11,811 nucleotides of DNA from an uncultured Eubacteriales bacterium (GTDB lineage Bacteria > Bacillota > Clostridia > Oscillospirales > Oscillospiraceae), in the NCBI GenBank assembly GCA_958427375.1, contig CAUABY010000042.1:1-11811 (forward strand), read 5' to 3'. A model generated the notes under the pieces. That model had not been told where the DNA came from, did no database searches, and worked only from the letters and a program-made list of their open reading frames with translations. The stretch's first letter is position 1. Every line of letters starts with the position of its first letter. Below, in pieces: positions 1 to 6,645 of the stretch. Both the position numbers and the translations under genes were made by a program.

Positions 1-1
1 C

Positions 2-565
2 GACCGCTCGATCATCGCGCGGTCGCTGGAAAAGCCCGTGTACAAGGAGAAGCTTCGCCTGAGAAGCTACAACGTGCCCGGCGAGGATGACGCGGTGTTT
101 ATTGAGCTGAAGAAGAAGTTCAAGGGCATTGTTTATAAGCGGCGCGTGATGCTTCGCGCGCGTGAGGCGGAGGAGTATCTCGCGGGCCGCCGCCCGGCGC
201 CAAGCGGCGGCGGACAGGTCATGCGGGAGATAGACTGGTTTCTGCGGCAAAACGCGGTTTCACCGCGCGCCTACATCGCCTGCGACCGCACGGCCTACCG
301 CGGCGTTGAGGACAACGAGCTTCGCATCACCTTTGACAGTGCCATACGCTGGCGCGGCAGCCGCCTTGATTTGACGCAGGGCAGCGACGGGCAGCTTATC
401 CTGCCGGACGGAGATGTGCTAATGGAGATAAAAATGCCGGAGGCCGCGCCCTTGTGGCTCGCGCATATGCTCAGCGAGCAGGGCGTTTTCCCTGTCGGTT
501 TTTCAAAGTACGGCAGCTGCTATGAAGCAAATATAATGAATGGAGTGTTTTCCCATGCTCAATAG
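2..565 (+). CDS. VTC-domain polyphosphate polymerase-like protein (5' partial)
   Basis: The 3' 187 codons of a VTC domain; the frame is open to the left edge, so the true start lies outside the window. VTC domains form the tunnel-shaped catalytic core of the yeast Vtc4 polyphosphate polymerase, which makes polyphosphate from ATP with a metal cofactor. Expected tunnel motifs are present in order: the basic strands YKEKLRLRSY and ELKKKFKG, a DRTAYRG segment, the acidic metal-ligand strand LMEIK, and the terminal Lys of FSKYGS. The protein ends soon after this last motif, as single-domain bacterial VTC proteins do. The gene overlaps the start of the DUF4956 gene, suggesting translational coupling. 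VTC next to DUF4956 is a recurrent pairing in Bacillota, often with a CotH-like protein. Family assignment is firm; polyphosphate synthesis by this protein is inferred. A bacterial role in another nucleotide-dependent reaction is not excluded. Confidence 0.9.
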   Translation, partial: DRSIIARSLEKPVYKEKLRLRSYNVPGEDDAVFIELKKKFKGIVYKRRVMLRAREAEEYLAGRRPAPSGGGQVMREIDWFLRQNAVSPRAYIACDRTAYRGVEDNELRITFDSAIRWRGSRLDLTQGSDGQLILPDGDVLMEIKMPEAAPLWLAHMLSEQGVFPVGFSKYGSCYEANIMNGVFSHAQ

Positions 566-1214
566 TATCATCAGCGTCCCCGTGACGCTTGGGCAGTTTT
601 TAGCCTGCATATCCGCCGCGCTCGTGCTGGGCGTTTTGGCCTCGCTCGTGTTCACAGTCAGAAGCAGCCACTCCGGCTCTCTGGCCATGTCCATCGCGCT
701 TTTGCCGGCGGTTGTGGCGATGGTTATTATGCTTGTCAACGGCAACGTGGGCGCGGGTATCGCGGTGGCAGGAACTTTCGCGCTGGTGCGCTTTCGCAGT
801 GTGCAGGGCAGTGCGCGCGAGATAACGGGGCTCTTCTTCTCAGTGGCGCTGGGTCTTGCCTGCGGCATGGGTTACATTGGGCTGGCGCTTGTCTTTTTCG
901 TGGTGTTCTCGGTGGCGCTCATCTTGCTGACGGCTCTGCACTTCGGTGAGCATGGCAGCGCGCGGCAGCTGAAAATCACCATCCCGGAAAACCTTGACTA
1001 TGAGGGGCTTTTTGATGACCTTTTTGAAAAATATACCCGCAGTCACGAGCTTGTGCGCGTGCGCACGACGAATATGGGCACACTCTATGAGCTGACTTAT
1101 ACCATAAGCCTGAAAAACAAGGGCATCAGCAAAGAGTTTATTGATGAGATACGCTGCCGCAACGGAAACCTGAACATAATCTGCGGCCGCGAGACCGACA
1201 AGGACGTGATGTGA
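555..1214 (+). CDS. DUF4956 domain-containing membrane protein
   Basis: A 219-residue protein of the DUF4956 family. An N-terminal half with about four hydrophobic segments (roughly residues 12-33, 44-80 and 92-128) carries the family signature GNVGAGIAVAGTFALVRFRS (about 63-82) followed by QGSAREI. The C-terminal half (about 135-219) is a soluble alpha/beta domain (KITIPENLDYEGLFDDLF onward). I chose ATG 555 rather than ATG 540: a GGAG at 542-545 lies 9 nt before it, it gives the usual MLNSI-type start, and nothing resembling a ribosome site precedes 540. The coding start overlaps the end of the VTC gene by 11 nt. The pairing suggests the DUF4956 protein is a membrane partner of the VTC enzyme, perhaps anchoring it or handling the polymer, but its function is unknown. 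It is followed directly by a terminator, so this operon ends here. Confidence 0.9.
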   Translation: MLNSIISVPVTLGQFLACISAALVLGVLASLVFTVRSSHSGSLAMSIALLPAVVAMVIMLVNGNVGAGIAVAGTFALVRFRSVQGSAREITGLFFSVALGLACGMGYIGLALVFFVVFSVALILLTALHFGEHGSARQLKITIPENLDYEGLFDDLFEKYTRSHELVRVRTTNMGTLYELTYTISLKNKGISKEFIDEIRCRNGNLNIICGRETDKDVM

Positions 1215-1292
1215 TCGGTGTGGGTGTTGATTGCGTTCCTCGGTTGAAAAGTCATGTGTGAAAACAAAGTGAGTTATTCGCTATAAATTAAA

Positions 1293-1328
1293 AGAAATTC
1301 GCCATAAAAATACTTATGGCGAATTTCT
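1293..1328. terminator. Bidirectional intrinsic terminator
   Basis: A perfect 15-bp inverted repeat (arms 1293-1307 and 1314-1328, core GAAATTCGCCATAA) with a 6-nt loop, flanked by A-rich sequence on the left and T-rich sequence on the right. It lies between the convergent DUF4956 and lipoprotein genes and can end transcription from both sides. The remainder of 1215-1379 holds no recognisable gene. Confidence 0.85.
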
Positions 1329-1379
1329 CATTTCTATATTTGTATTTTTGTGGCTTTATGTTTGCTTATGCGGTTAAAA

Positions 1380-2087
1380 TCACTCGGAGACGGGGTAGAA
1401 GAGGTCTAAGAGCGCTTCGGTATTGTCCTCAAGATAGCTCGCCAGCGTCAGGGTGACATAGTAAGACGCGCCCGGCTTCATATCGAAAACCTGAAGAACA
1501 TAGTAGGGCACATCGCCTATGGCCGCGTCGCTCACGACCGCGTCGGTGTGGATAGCCCAGCGCTCCTGACCGAGGAAGTTCACCTGCGCTTTCTCCATAG
1601 TGTTGAGCGTGATGCCGGTTGCGGCGAATGACTCGGCCAGAGTGTCTTTCTGCGAAATGGTGCTGTCAACAAGCTGCTCCTCGCTGAGAAGTGCGTTTAC
1701 CAGCCGATCTTTAACGCTTAAATAGGTGTAGCCCACGTTTATGACCGTGAGGTCGCTTGCGTTCTCAGCTTTCATGTCAAGGAAATAGTGATACTGCTCG
1801 CTGCTCTCCAGAAGCTCCGTGTCTTTGAGCATCTCCTTGGTCAAATCGGAGAGATCCTGAAGCTCCTCCGCGCTGTAGACTGCCCAGTTTTCATCCAAGG
1901 CACAGCCATAGCCGACAAACGCGTTTTCATACACGCTGCCTTCGACCTGGCCGAGGCTCACGTCGACCGTCTCTTCCGCGGACTTTGTGGTGGTAGTGGT
2001 TCCTGTCTGAGGGGCTTTCCCGGCACAGCCGGTGAGGAGCAGAGTGAGTGCCAGCACGACTGCCAGCAGTGAAATACTTTTCTTCAT
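1380..2087 (-). CDS. Putative lipoprotein of unknown function
   Basis: A 235-residue exported protein. The N terminus is a type II signal peptide: MKKS, a hydrophobic core, and the lipobox LLTGC, placing the lipidated cysteine at residue 21. A Thr-rich linker (TGTTTTTKSAEE) follows, then a domain of about 190 residues. Its start, with YENAFVGYGCALDENWAVYS, resembles the opening of small PsbP/lipoprotein-type beta folds that begin with a short motif for a solvent-exposed strand, but I do not recognise the family. The mature part is acidic, with few cysteines. Start ATG 2087 is supported by AGGAGGG at 2093-2099 and a -10 box at 2117-2122. It is a single-gene unit with its own promoter, convergent with the VTC/DUF4956 operon. 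It likely sits on the outer face of the membrane; substrate and role are unknown. Confidence 0.85.
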   Translation of the reverse strand: MKKSISLLAVVLALTLLLTGCAGKAPQTGTTTTTKSAEETVDVSLGQVEGSVYENAFVGYGCALDENWAVYSAEELQDLSDLTKEMLKDTELLESSEQYHYFLDMKAENASDLTVINVGYTYLSVKDRLVNALLSEEQLVDSTISQKDTLAESFAATGITLNTMEKAQVNFLGQERWAIHTDAVVSDAAIGDVPYYVLQVFDMKPGASYYVTLTLASYLEDNTEALLDLFYPVSE

Positions 2088-2116
2088 GGTGTCCCTCCTA
2101 TTATAAAAGTATTTTC

Positions 2117-2122
2117 ATTATA
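2117..2122 (-). promoter_or_regulatory. -10 box of the lipoprotein gene
   Basis: On the minus strand this is a consensus TATAAT, 30 nt upstream of the ATG and just above a strong AGGAGGG ribosome site (2093-2099). No good -35 hexamer lies 16-18 bp further upstream, so the promoter is either weak or activator-dependent. Confidence 0.55.
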
Positions 2123-2168
2123 TCATTGAAAACATAAAGATGGAAGCGGAATTATATGTTTTTGCAGC

Positions 2169-2204
2169 AAAAAGCCCCGGCAGGCCTTGAAAGCCCGCGG
2201 GACT
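2169..2204 (-). terminator. Intrinsic terminator of the ppaC-dapF operon
   Basis: Read on the minus strand, AGTCCCGCGGGC pairs with GCCTGCCGGGGCT around a short loop (about 12 pairs, one G-U wobble and one bulged base), followed immediately by TTTTT (plus-strand A run 2169-2173). It lies about 30 nt after the dapF stop codon and upstream of the lipoprotein promoter, so it separates the two transcription units. Confidence 0.8.
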
Positions 2205-2236
2205 TTTAACGCTTGACCTGTTCTATATCCTGCGGC

Positions 2237-3061
2237 TCACATATCCGCAAGCTCGCCCTCGAAAACCGTCACGGCGGGGCCGGTCAGGTGGATGTCCGAT
2301 ACACAGCCGCCCTCCGCACTCAGGCTGACATGGAGGATGCCGCCGGGCATGTGAATCTCTGCCTCACCGTTCAACACGCCGCGCAGGGTGAGCGCTGTTG
2401 TCAGCGCGCCGCAGCCCGTGCCGCAGGCGAGGGTGAAATCCTCCACGCCGCGCTCGTAGGTCACGGCCTGAACCTGCCTGCCGCCGAGCGGCTTTACAAA
2501 GGTGACGTTTGCGCCTTTCGGAAAATCTTCGGCGCGGCGCAGGGCGGCGCCCAGCGCGGCAAGCTCCGCGCGCGGGCGGCTGTCATAGTCGGGCATGATG
2601 AGTACCGCGTGCGGCAGTCCGGGGCGGCCAAGCTCCACATAGCTGCAATCGTACTCGATGCCGCCAACGCGGACGGCGCTGTGCAAATCAATTACCGAGG
2701 GGGCGTTCAGGCGCACGCGGTAGAGGTTGTAGTCCATGCGCTCACCCGTGACCGTGCCGGACACGGTCTCCACGCGCTGCACGTTCCCGGCCAGACCGTG
2801 GTCGTGACCATAGCGGGCTATGCACCGCGCACCGTTGCCGCACATCTCCCCGGCGCTGCCGTCAGAGTTGAAAAAGAGCATGGAGTAGTCCCCGCCCCGC
2901 GCCGGCTCGGCAACGGCCATCAGGCCGTCCGCGCCCACCGAGGTGTGCGGCGTACACAGCCGCCGCGCAAGTGAGGACAGCTCGTCAAACGAGAATTTAT
3001 GCGCAAAGTTGTCTATAATAATGAAGTCGTTGCCCGCGCCGTGCATTTTTGTGATGTGCAT
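2237..3061 (-). CDS. dapF: Diaminopimelate epimerase
   Basis: A 274-residue DapF. The enzyme is a cytoplasmic, cofactor-independent two-base racemase that converts LL-diaminopimelate to meso-diaminopimelate for lysine and peptidoglycan. Both catalytic cysteines are present in mirror-image halves: Cys74 in MCGNGARC and Cys213 in ACGTGCGA. The N terminus KMHGAGNDFI (about 5-14) and ERGVE (about 203-207) are also family hallmarks. Start ATG 3061 is chosen because it gives the conserved start and has GGAGGG at 3066-3071; the longer in-frame reading from 3100 adds 13 unconserved residues and overlaps the ppaC end. It is the second gene of an operon, 29 nt after ppaC. The epimerase reaction does not involve pyrophosphate, so the link to ppaC is likely co-expression for growth. 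Length is normal and no residue is missing. Confidence 0.97.
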   Translation of the reverse strand: MHITKMHGAGNDFIIIDNFAHKFSFDELSSLARRLCTPHTSVGADGLMAVAEPARGGDYSMLFFNSDGSAGEMCGNGARCIARYGHDHGLAGNVQRVETVSGTVTGERMDYNLYRVRLNAPSVIDLHSAVRVGGIEYDCSYVELGRPGLPHAVLIMPDYDSRPRAELAALGAALRRAEDFPKGANVTFVKPLGGRQVQAVTYERGVEDFTLACGTGCGALTTALTLRGVLNGEAEIHMPGGILHVSLSAEGGCVSDIHLTGPAVTVFEGELADM

Positions 3062-3090
3062 ACCGCCCTCCGTTTTTACCGCATAAGGGA

Positions 3091-4707
3091 TTAGCCCCAC
3101 AGTGCTGTCAGCATGGGTATGACCTGCTTTTTGCGGCTCATCACGTCGGGCAGGAAGGCGCAGTTGTCCTTGGGCTCGGTGGAGAAGGCCTGCTGTATCT
3201 CATCATCCGGGCCGACATACAGAAGGTAGGAGCCTTCAAGCAGCACATCGGTTATCATGAGAATAACTATGTCAAAGTCCATATCTTTCTTGAGCTTGGA
3301 CATGGTGTCAAGGAACTCCTGCTTGCGTGAGAGCATATGCGCCGCGTCCGTGCAGGTAATCTGGCTTACGCCGAGGTTCTTTTCGGCGATGTGGAACTGT
3401 TTGTAGTCGGTCTTGAACAGCTCTTCCGCGCTCTTGCTGTCAGCGCCGGATACGGAGTAGAGCTCCTGCCCCAGCTCGTCAAGGCTTATGTGCGCGATTC
3501 TCGCAAGGCGTTCGGCCATGGCGATATCGCGCTTGGTGCAGGTGGGGGACTTGAACATGACCGTGTCGGAGAGAATCGCGGCGGCCATCAGTCCAGCCAT
3601 GCGCGGCGAGGGCATAACGCCGTGCTCGGAATACATCGAGGTAATGATGGTGTTCGTGCTGCCGACCGGCTCATTGCGCACGGAGATGGGCTGGCGGGTC
3701 TGGATATCGGCAAGGCGGTGGTGGTCAATAATCTCCATAATTTCCACCTGGTCAAGGCCGATAACGGACTGCGAGGCCTCGTTATGGTCGACGAGCACCA
3801 CGCGCTTGCGCAGGGGATTGAGCAAATGGAAGCGGGAGAGTGTGCCGACAACGTGTTCGTCCGCGTCGAGCACGGGGTAGCAGCGGTAGCGGCTTTTCAG
3901 AAGAACGTCCTTCACGTCGTCCAGGTAGTCGCTGAGGTGGAAACAGATGATGTCGCTTGTGGAGGTGCATACGCGCTTTATAGGGATGGCCTGATAGATA
4001 AGGCGCGAGACCTGGCGCGCGTCAAGCGGGGTGGAGACTATACAGGTGGGCGCGGCGGCCTCGGCAAGCTCCGGGGCGATGTCCGCCTGACAGATGATGA
4101 GGCAGTTCACCTCGTGCTCCAGCGCGCGGCTGATGACTTCGGGCTGGTTGCCGCAGATGAGTATGGTTTCGGGGCTGATGAGCGCGTCATCCTCAAAGGA
4201 CTGCGGCAGCGCTATGGTGACGTTGCCTGACACGGTGCTGCAAAGGCTGCTGCACTCGTTGACGATGCGCCCCTCAATAACGCTGATGAGATTGAAAACG
4301 GGCAGCTCGTCAATGCGGCTTGAGTAGATGGTCTGCATGTCATAGGAGGCAATGTCGCCCGCGGAGAGCATGCCGTAGAGCGTGCCGTCCTCATTGACAA
4401 TCGGCATTGTGGCTATCTGCCCGGCGCGCATAGTGCGCCACGCAAGGTCCATGGACACGCTGCATGTCAGCTCAGGCGGGCGGTCAAAATCCAAATCGCA
4501 CACCTGCGTGCGCATGTTCTTGACAAACTCAGGCGGCTCAAAGCCAAAGTGGTCTAACATGTGCTGGGTCTCGTCGTTTATCGCGCCTATGCGCACCGCC
4601 TTGTACTCTCTGTCGCCCAGTGAGTTGCGGAGATTGGCATAGGCCATAGATGCCACTATCGAGTCGGTGTCGGGGTTCCGATGCCCGGTAACATAAATTT
4701 CGTTCAT
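3091..4707 (-). CDS. ppaC: Manganese-dependent inorganic pyrophosphatase with CBS and DRTGG regulatory domains
   Basis: A 538-residue family II pyrophosphatase that hydrolyses PPi to two phosphates in the cytoplasm. The DHH catalytic domain is split: HRNPDTDS at 9-16 (ligands His9, Asp13, Asp15) comes first, then an inserted regulatory block, then VDHNE (Asp307), IDHHR (Asp328-His329-His330) and SDT (Asp381). The DHHA2 domain ends with the substrate-binding FLPDVMSRKKQ (518-528). The insert has a first CBS motif (about 75-125, MPIVNEDGTLYGMLSAGDI), a DRTGG-like region (about 135-245) and a second CBS motif (about 250-300, YPVLDADEHVVGTLS). In studied CBS-pyrophosphatases the CBS pair binds AMP/ADP as inhibitors and, in DRTGG-containing forms, diadenosine polyphosphates as activators; this protein is expected to behave likewise. 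Start ATG 4707 has AGAGGG at 4713-4718 and gives the conserved MNEIYVTGH; the upstream in-frame ATG lies in the promoter region. Confidence 0.96.
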   Translation of the reverse strand: MNEIYVTGHRNPDTDSIVASMAYANLRNSLGDREYKAVRIGAINDETQHMLDHFGFEPPEFVKNMRTQVCDLDFDRPPELTCSVSMDLAWRTMRAGQIATMPIVNEDGTLYGMLSAGDIASYDMQTIYSSRIDELPVFNLISVIEGRIVNECSSLCSTVSGNVTIALPQSFEDDALISPETILICGNQPEVISRALEHEVNCLIICQADIAPELAEAAAPTCIVSTPLDARQVSRLIYQAIPIKRVCTSTSDIICFHLSDYLDDVKDVLLKSRYRCYPVLDADEHVVGTLSRFHLLNPLRKRVVLVDHNEASQSVIGLDQVEIMEIIDHHRLADIQTRQPISVRNEPVGSTNTIITSMYSEHGVMPSPRMAGLMAAAILSDTVMFKSPTCTKRDIAMAERLARIAHISLDELGQELYSVSGADSKSAEELFKTDYKQFHIAEKNLGVSQITCTDAAHMLSRKQEFLDTMSKLKKDMDFDIVILMITDVLLEGSYLLYVGPDDEIQQAFSTEPKDNCAFLPDVMSRKKQVIPMLTALWG

Positions 4708-4778
4708 AATGTCCCTCTTCTTTCCCGCCCGGTGCAATCTTGCGCTTCGGGTGGTATTTTCGGTTATTTCTAACAACC

Positions 4779-4807
4779 ATTATAAGAAAACCAAACAATA
4801 AATTCAA
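4779..4807 (-). promoter_or_regulatory. Sigma-A promoter of ppaC-dapF
   Basis: On the minus strand: -35 TTGAAT (4802-4807), 17-bp spacer, -10 TATAAT (4779-4784). This gives a 5' leader of roughly 65 nt before the ppaC ATG. It faces away from the promoter of the M3 peptidase gene. Confidence 0.75.
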
Positions 4808-4823
4808 GCGTTTTTGTACACTC

Positions 4824-4852
4824 TTTACGGATTCATGCGAATGTGATAAAAT
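4824..4852 (+). promoter_or_regulatory. Sigma-A promoter of the M3 peptidase gene
   Basis: -35 TTTACG (4824-4829), 17-bp spacer ending in TGA (an extended -10 TGn), and -10 TAAAAT (4847-4852). The start of transcription would be near 4859, about 35 nt before the ATG. The ribosome site before 4894 is only AAAAGG (4879-4884). Confidence 0.6.
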
Positions 4853-4893
4853 AAATAAAATTTACATGATAATTTTAGAAAAGGTTACTGCCT

Positions 4894-6603
4894 ATGAAAA
4901 GACAAAAATACCTTGCCGCCGCCATTGCCGCGGCGATGATGCTGACAGTCTGCATTTTCGGCCTCAACGGCAGCTCGCGTGCGGAGCAGAGTGACGGCCG
5001 CCGCTTCAGCGAGATAGAATATGTGCGCCCGGACCCCGCGGTGTTAGCCGAAAGGGTCAGCGCGGTGACGGAGAGCTTGGACGCCGGGCGCAGTGAAAGG
5101 CGCATTATGAAGCTGCTGGACGAGTGCTACAGCGAGTTTTATAACTGCTCGACTATGTATACCGTCGCGGGCATACGCTATTTCAGCAACCTGACGGATG
5201 AATACTATGAGCAGGAGTATGCCGCGTGCGGTGAGAGCTACAGCAGTGCGCGGCAGCTCATGGAGCAGCTATACAGTGCCTGCGCCAAATCCAAGCTCGC
5301 CGCAAAGCTTGAGCGCGACTATTTCTGGAACGGGTTTGCGCAGGAGTACGGCGGGGACGAAGCTGTAAGCTACAGCGATGAGGCGGTCGCGCTCATGCAG
5401 CGCGAGAGCGAGCTTTTGAGCCGCTACTATGCCCTCACGGCCTCGCCCACCATAGTGCTTGATGGGGTGGAGGTTGACTACTATGACTATATATCCACGG
5501 CCGGAGAGTCTGATTATTATAACGCGGGCATGGAGTATTACAGACAGTATAACTCCGCTTTCTCCGAGATCTATATTGAGCTTATAAAGACCCGCCGCGC
5601 GCTCGCCGCGGAGCTTGACTATGACAATTATGAGCAGATGCAGTACAGTTACTTTGCGCGCGACTACACGCCCGCGGAGACGGCGGCGCTTTTGGAGGAC
5701 ATAAAGACTTACATCGTGCCGCTCTATGAGGAGATTATGGCCGCAGAGCCATATTCGCAGATTGATTACTGGGACATGACAGCCGAGCGGCTTATGGGGC
5801 TTCTTGGCGCGGTGGCGGATAAGCTCGGCGGCACGGCGGCTGAGGCTTTTGACTTCATGCTTGAGTACGAGCTTTATAATGTAGGGTATGACAGGAATAA
5901 GGCAAATCAGTCGTTCACGAGCTATTTGGACAGCTATGATGAGCCGTATATTTTCATTTCGCCCTATGGTGATACGGAGGATGTGCTGACGCTCGCCCAC
6001 GAGTTCGGGCACTATATGGACTCGTATATAAATTATAACTCCACGCTGTCGCTCGATTTGAACGAGTGCTTCTCGCAGGCCATGGAGTATATTGTGACCG
6101 CGCAGGGCGCGGGTATAATCGACGAGGCGGAGCTCAACTCACTGCGGCGCATAAAGTTTTTGAATACCCTCGGCATCTATGCTGAGCAGGGCTCCTTTGC
6201 CGAGTTTGAAAACCGCGTGTACGCGCTTGATGACGCGGAGCTGACGGCGGAGAATATAAACGCCATTTCTCTCGCCGCGGCGCGCGAGTATGGCTGCTGC
6301 AGGAGCGGGGAAGAGGAGTACTTTTCGCTGAGCTGGGTTGATATAACGCACTTTTTTGAGTCGCCGTTTTATATAATCTCGTATGCCGTGTCAAACGAGG
6401 CGGCGGTGCAGATATACGAGCTGGAGCTCACTTCACCCGGCGCGGGTTGGGATAAGTATAATGAGCTGCTGCCGAGAGATTATCAGGGCTTCATCGAGAG
6501 CCTTGAGGCGGTCGGTCTTGAAAGCCCCTTTGCCGCGGGCAGAATTGAGCATATGGCAGAAAGACTGCGGGAAGCACTTTATGAAGAGCTCCTCGCAGCC
6601 TGA
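4894..6603 (+). CDS. Exported M3-family metallopeptidase (oligoendopeptidase F-like)
   Basis: A 569-residue zinc peptidase of the M3 (thimet/PepF) family. The zinc site is HEFGH, His369-Glu370-Phe371-Gly372-His373, with the third ligand Glu391 in NECFSQAME, matching the family E-x-x-S-Q-x-x-E arrangement. The substrate-binding segment near the C terminus (THFFESPFYIISYA) is also present. The helical N-terminal half fits the M3 channel domain. Unlike typical cytoplasmic PepF it starts with MKRQK, a hydrophobic stretch (about 7-25) and SSRA before EQSD, which reads as a Sec signal peptide or an N-terminal anchor; an LTVC near residue 19 is a poor lipobox because Val precedes the Cys. The protein is rich in Tyr and Glu. 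It probably cleaves short peptides outside the membrane. It is a single-gene unit, divergent from ppaC. Confidence 0.9.
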   Translation: MKRQKYLAAAIAAAMMLTVCIFGLNGSSRAEQSDGRRFSEIEYVRPDPAVLAERVSAVTESLDAGRSERRIMKLLDECYSEFYNCSTMYTVAGIRYFSNLTDEYYEQEYAACGESYSSARQLMEQLYSACAKSKLAAKLERDYFWNGFAQEYGGDEAVSYSDEAVALMQRESELLSRYYALTASPTIVLDGVEVDYYDYISTAGESDYYNAGMEYYRQYNSAFSEIYIELIKTRRALAAELDYDNYEQMQYSYFARDYTPAETAALLEDIKTYIVPLYEEIMAAEPYSQIDYWDMTAERLMGLLGAVADKLGGTAAEAFDFMLEYELYNVGYDRNKANQSFTSYLDSYDEPYIFISPYGDTEDVLTLAHEFGHYMDSYINYNSTLSLDLNECFSQAMEYIVTAQGAGIIDEAELNSLRRIKFLNTLGIYAEQGSFAEFENRVYALDDAELTAENINAISLAAAREYGCCRSGEEEYFSLSWVDITHFFESPFYIISYAVSNEAAVQIYELELTSPGAGWDKYNELLPRDYQGFIESLEAVGLESPFAAGRIEHMAERLREALYEELLAA

Positions 6604-6619
6604 GAGTGCAGGAAAATGA

Positions 6620-6645
6620 AAACTGCATGCTTAAAAAATCAGTTT
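6620..6645. terminator. Weak inverted repeat between convergent genes
   Basis: AAACTG (6620-6625) and CAGTTT (6640-6645) form a 6-bp stem that overlaps the stop codon of the minus-strand membrane-protein gene. The loop is 14 nt and the U run is poor, so termination here is uncertain. It is the only candidate in the 35-nt gap between the M3 peptidase and DUF6056 genes. Confidence 0.3.

Noticed and set aside
1271..1310. Short imperfect tandem similarity (TTATTCGCTATAAATT versus AAATTCGCCATAAAAA) as a repeat array
   Set aside because: Only two diverged units, one of which is the terminator arm; no CRISPR-like spacing.
2213..2974. Plus-strand reading frame opposite dapF (253 codons)
   Set aside because: Starts inside the terminator-to-dapF region and runs antisense to both catalytic cysteine motifs; no family resemblance.
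3337..4230. Long plus-strand reading frame opposite ppaC (297 codons)
   Set aside because: It lies fully antisense to a gene with all catalytic motifs, has no ribosome site, and its composition is what GC-rich codon bias produces on the opposite strand.
5269..6012. Minus-strand reading frame opposite the M3 peptidase (247 codons)
   Set aside because: Overlaps the conserved zinc-site coding region and has no features of its own.
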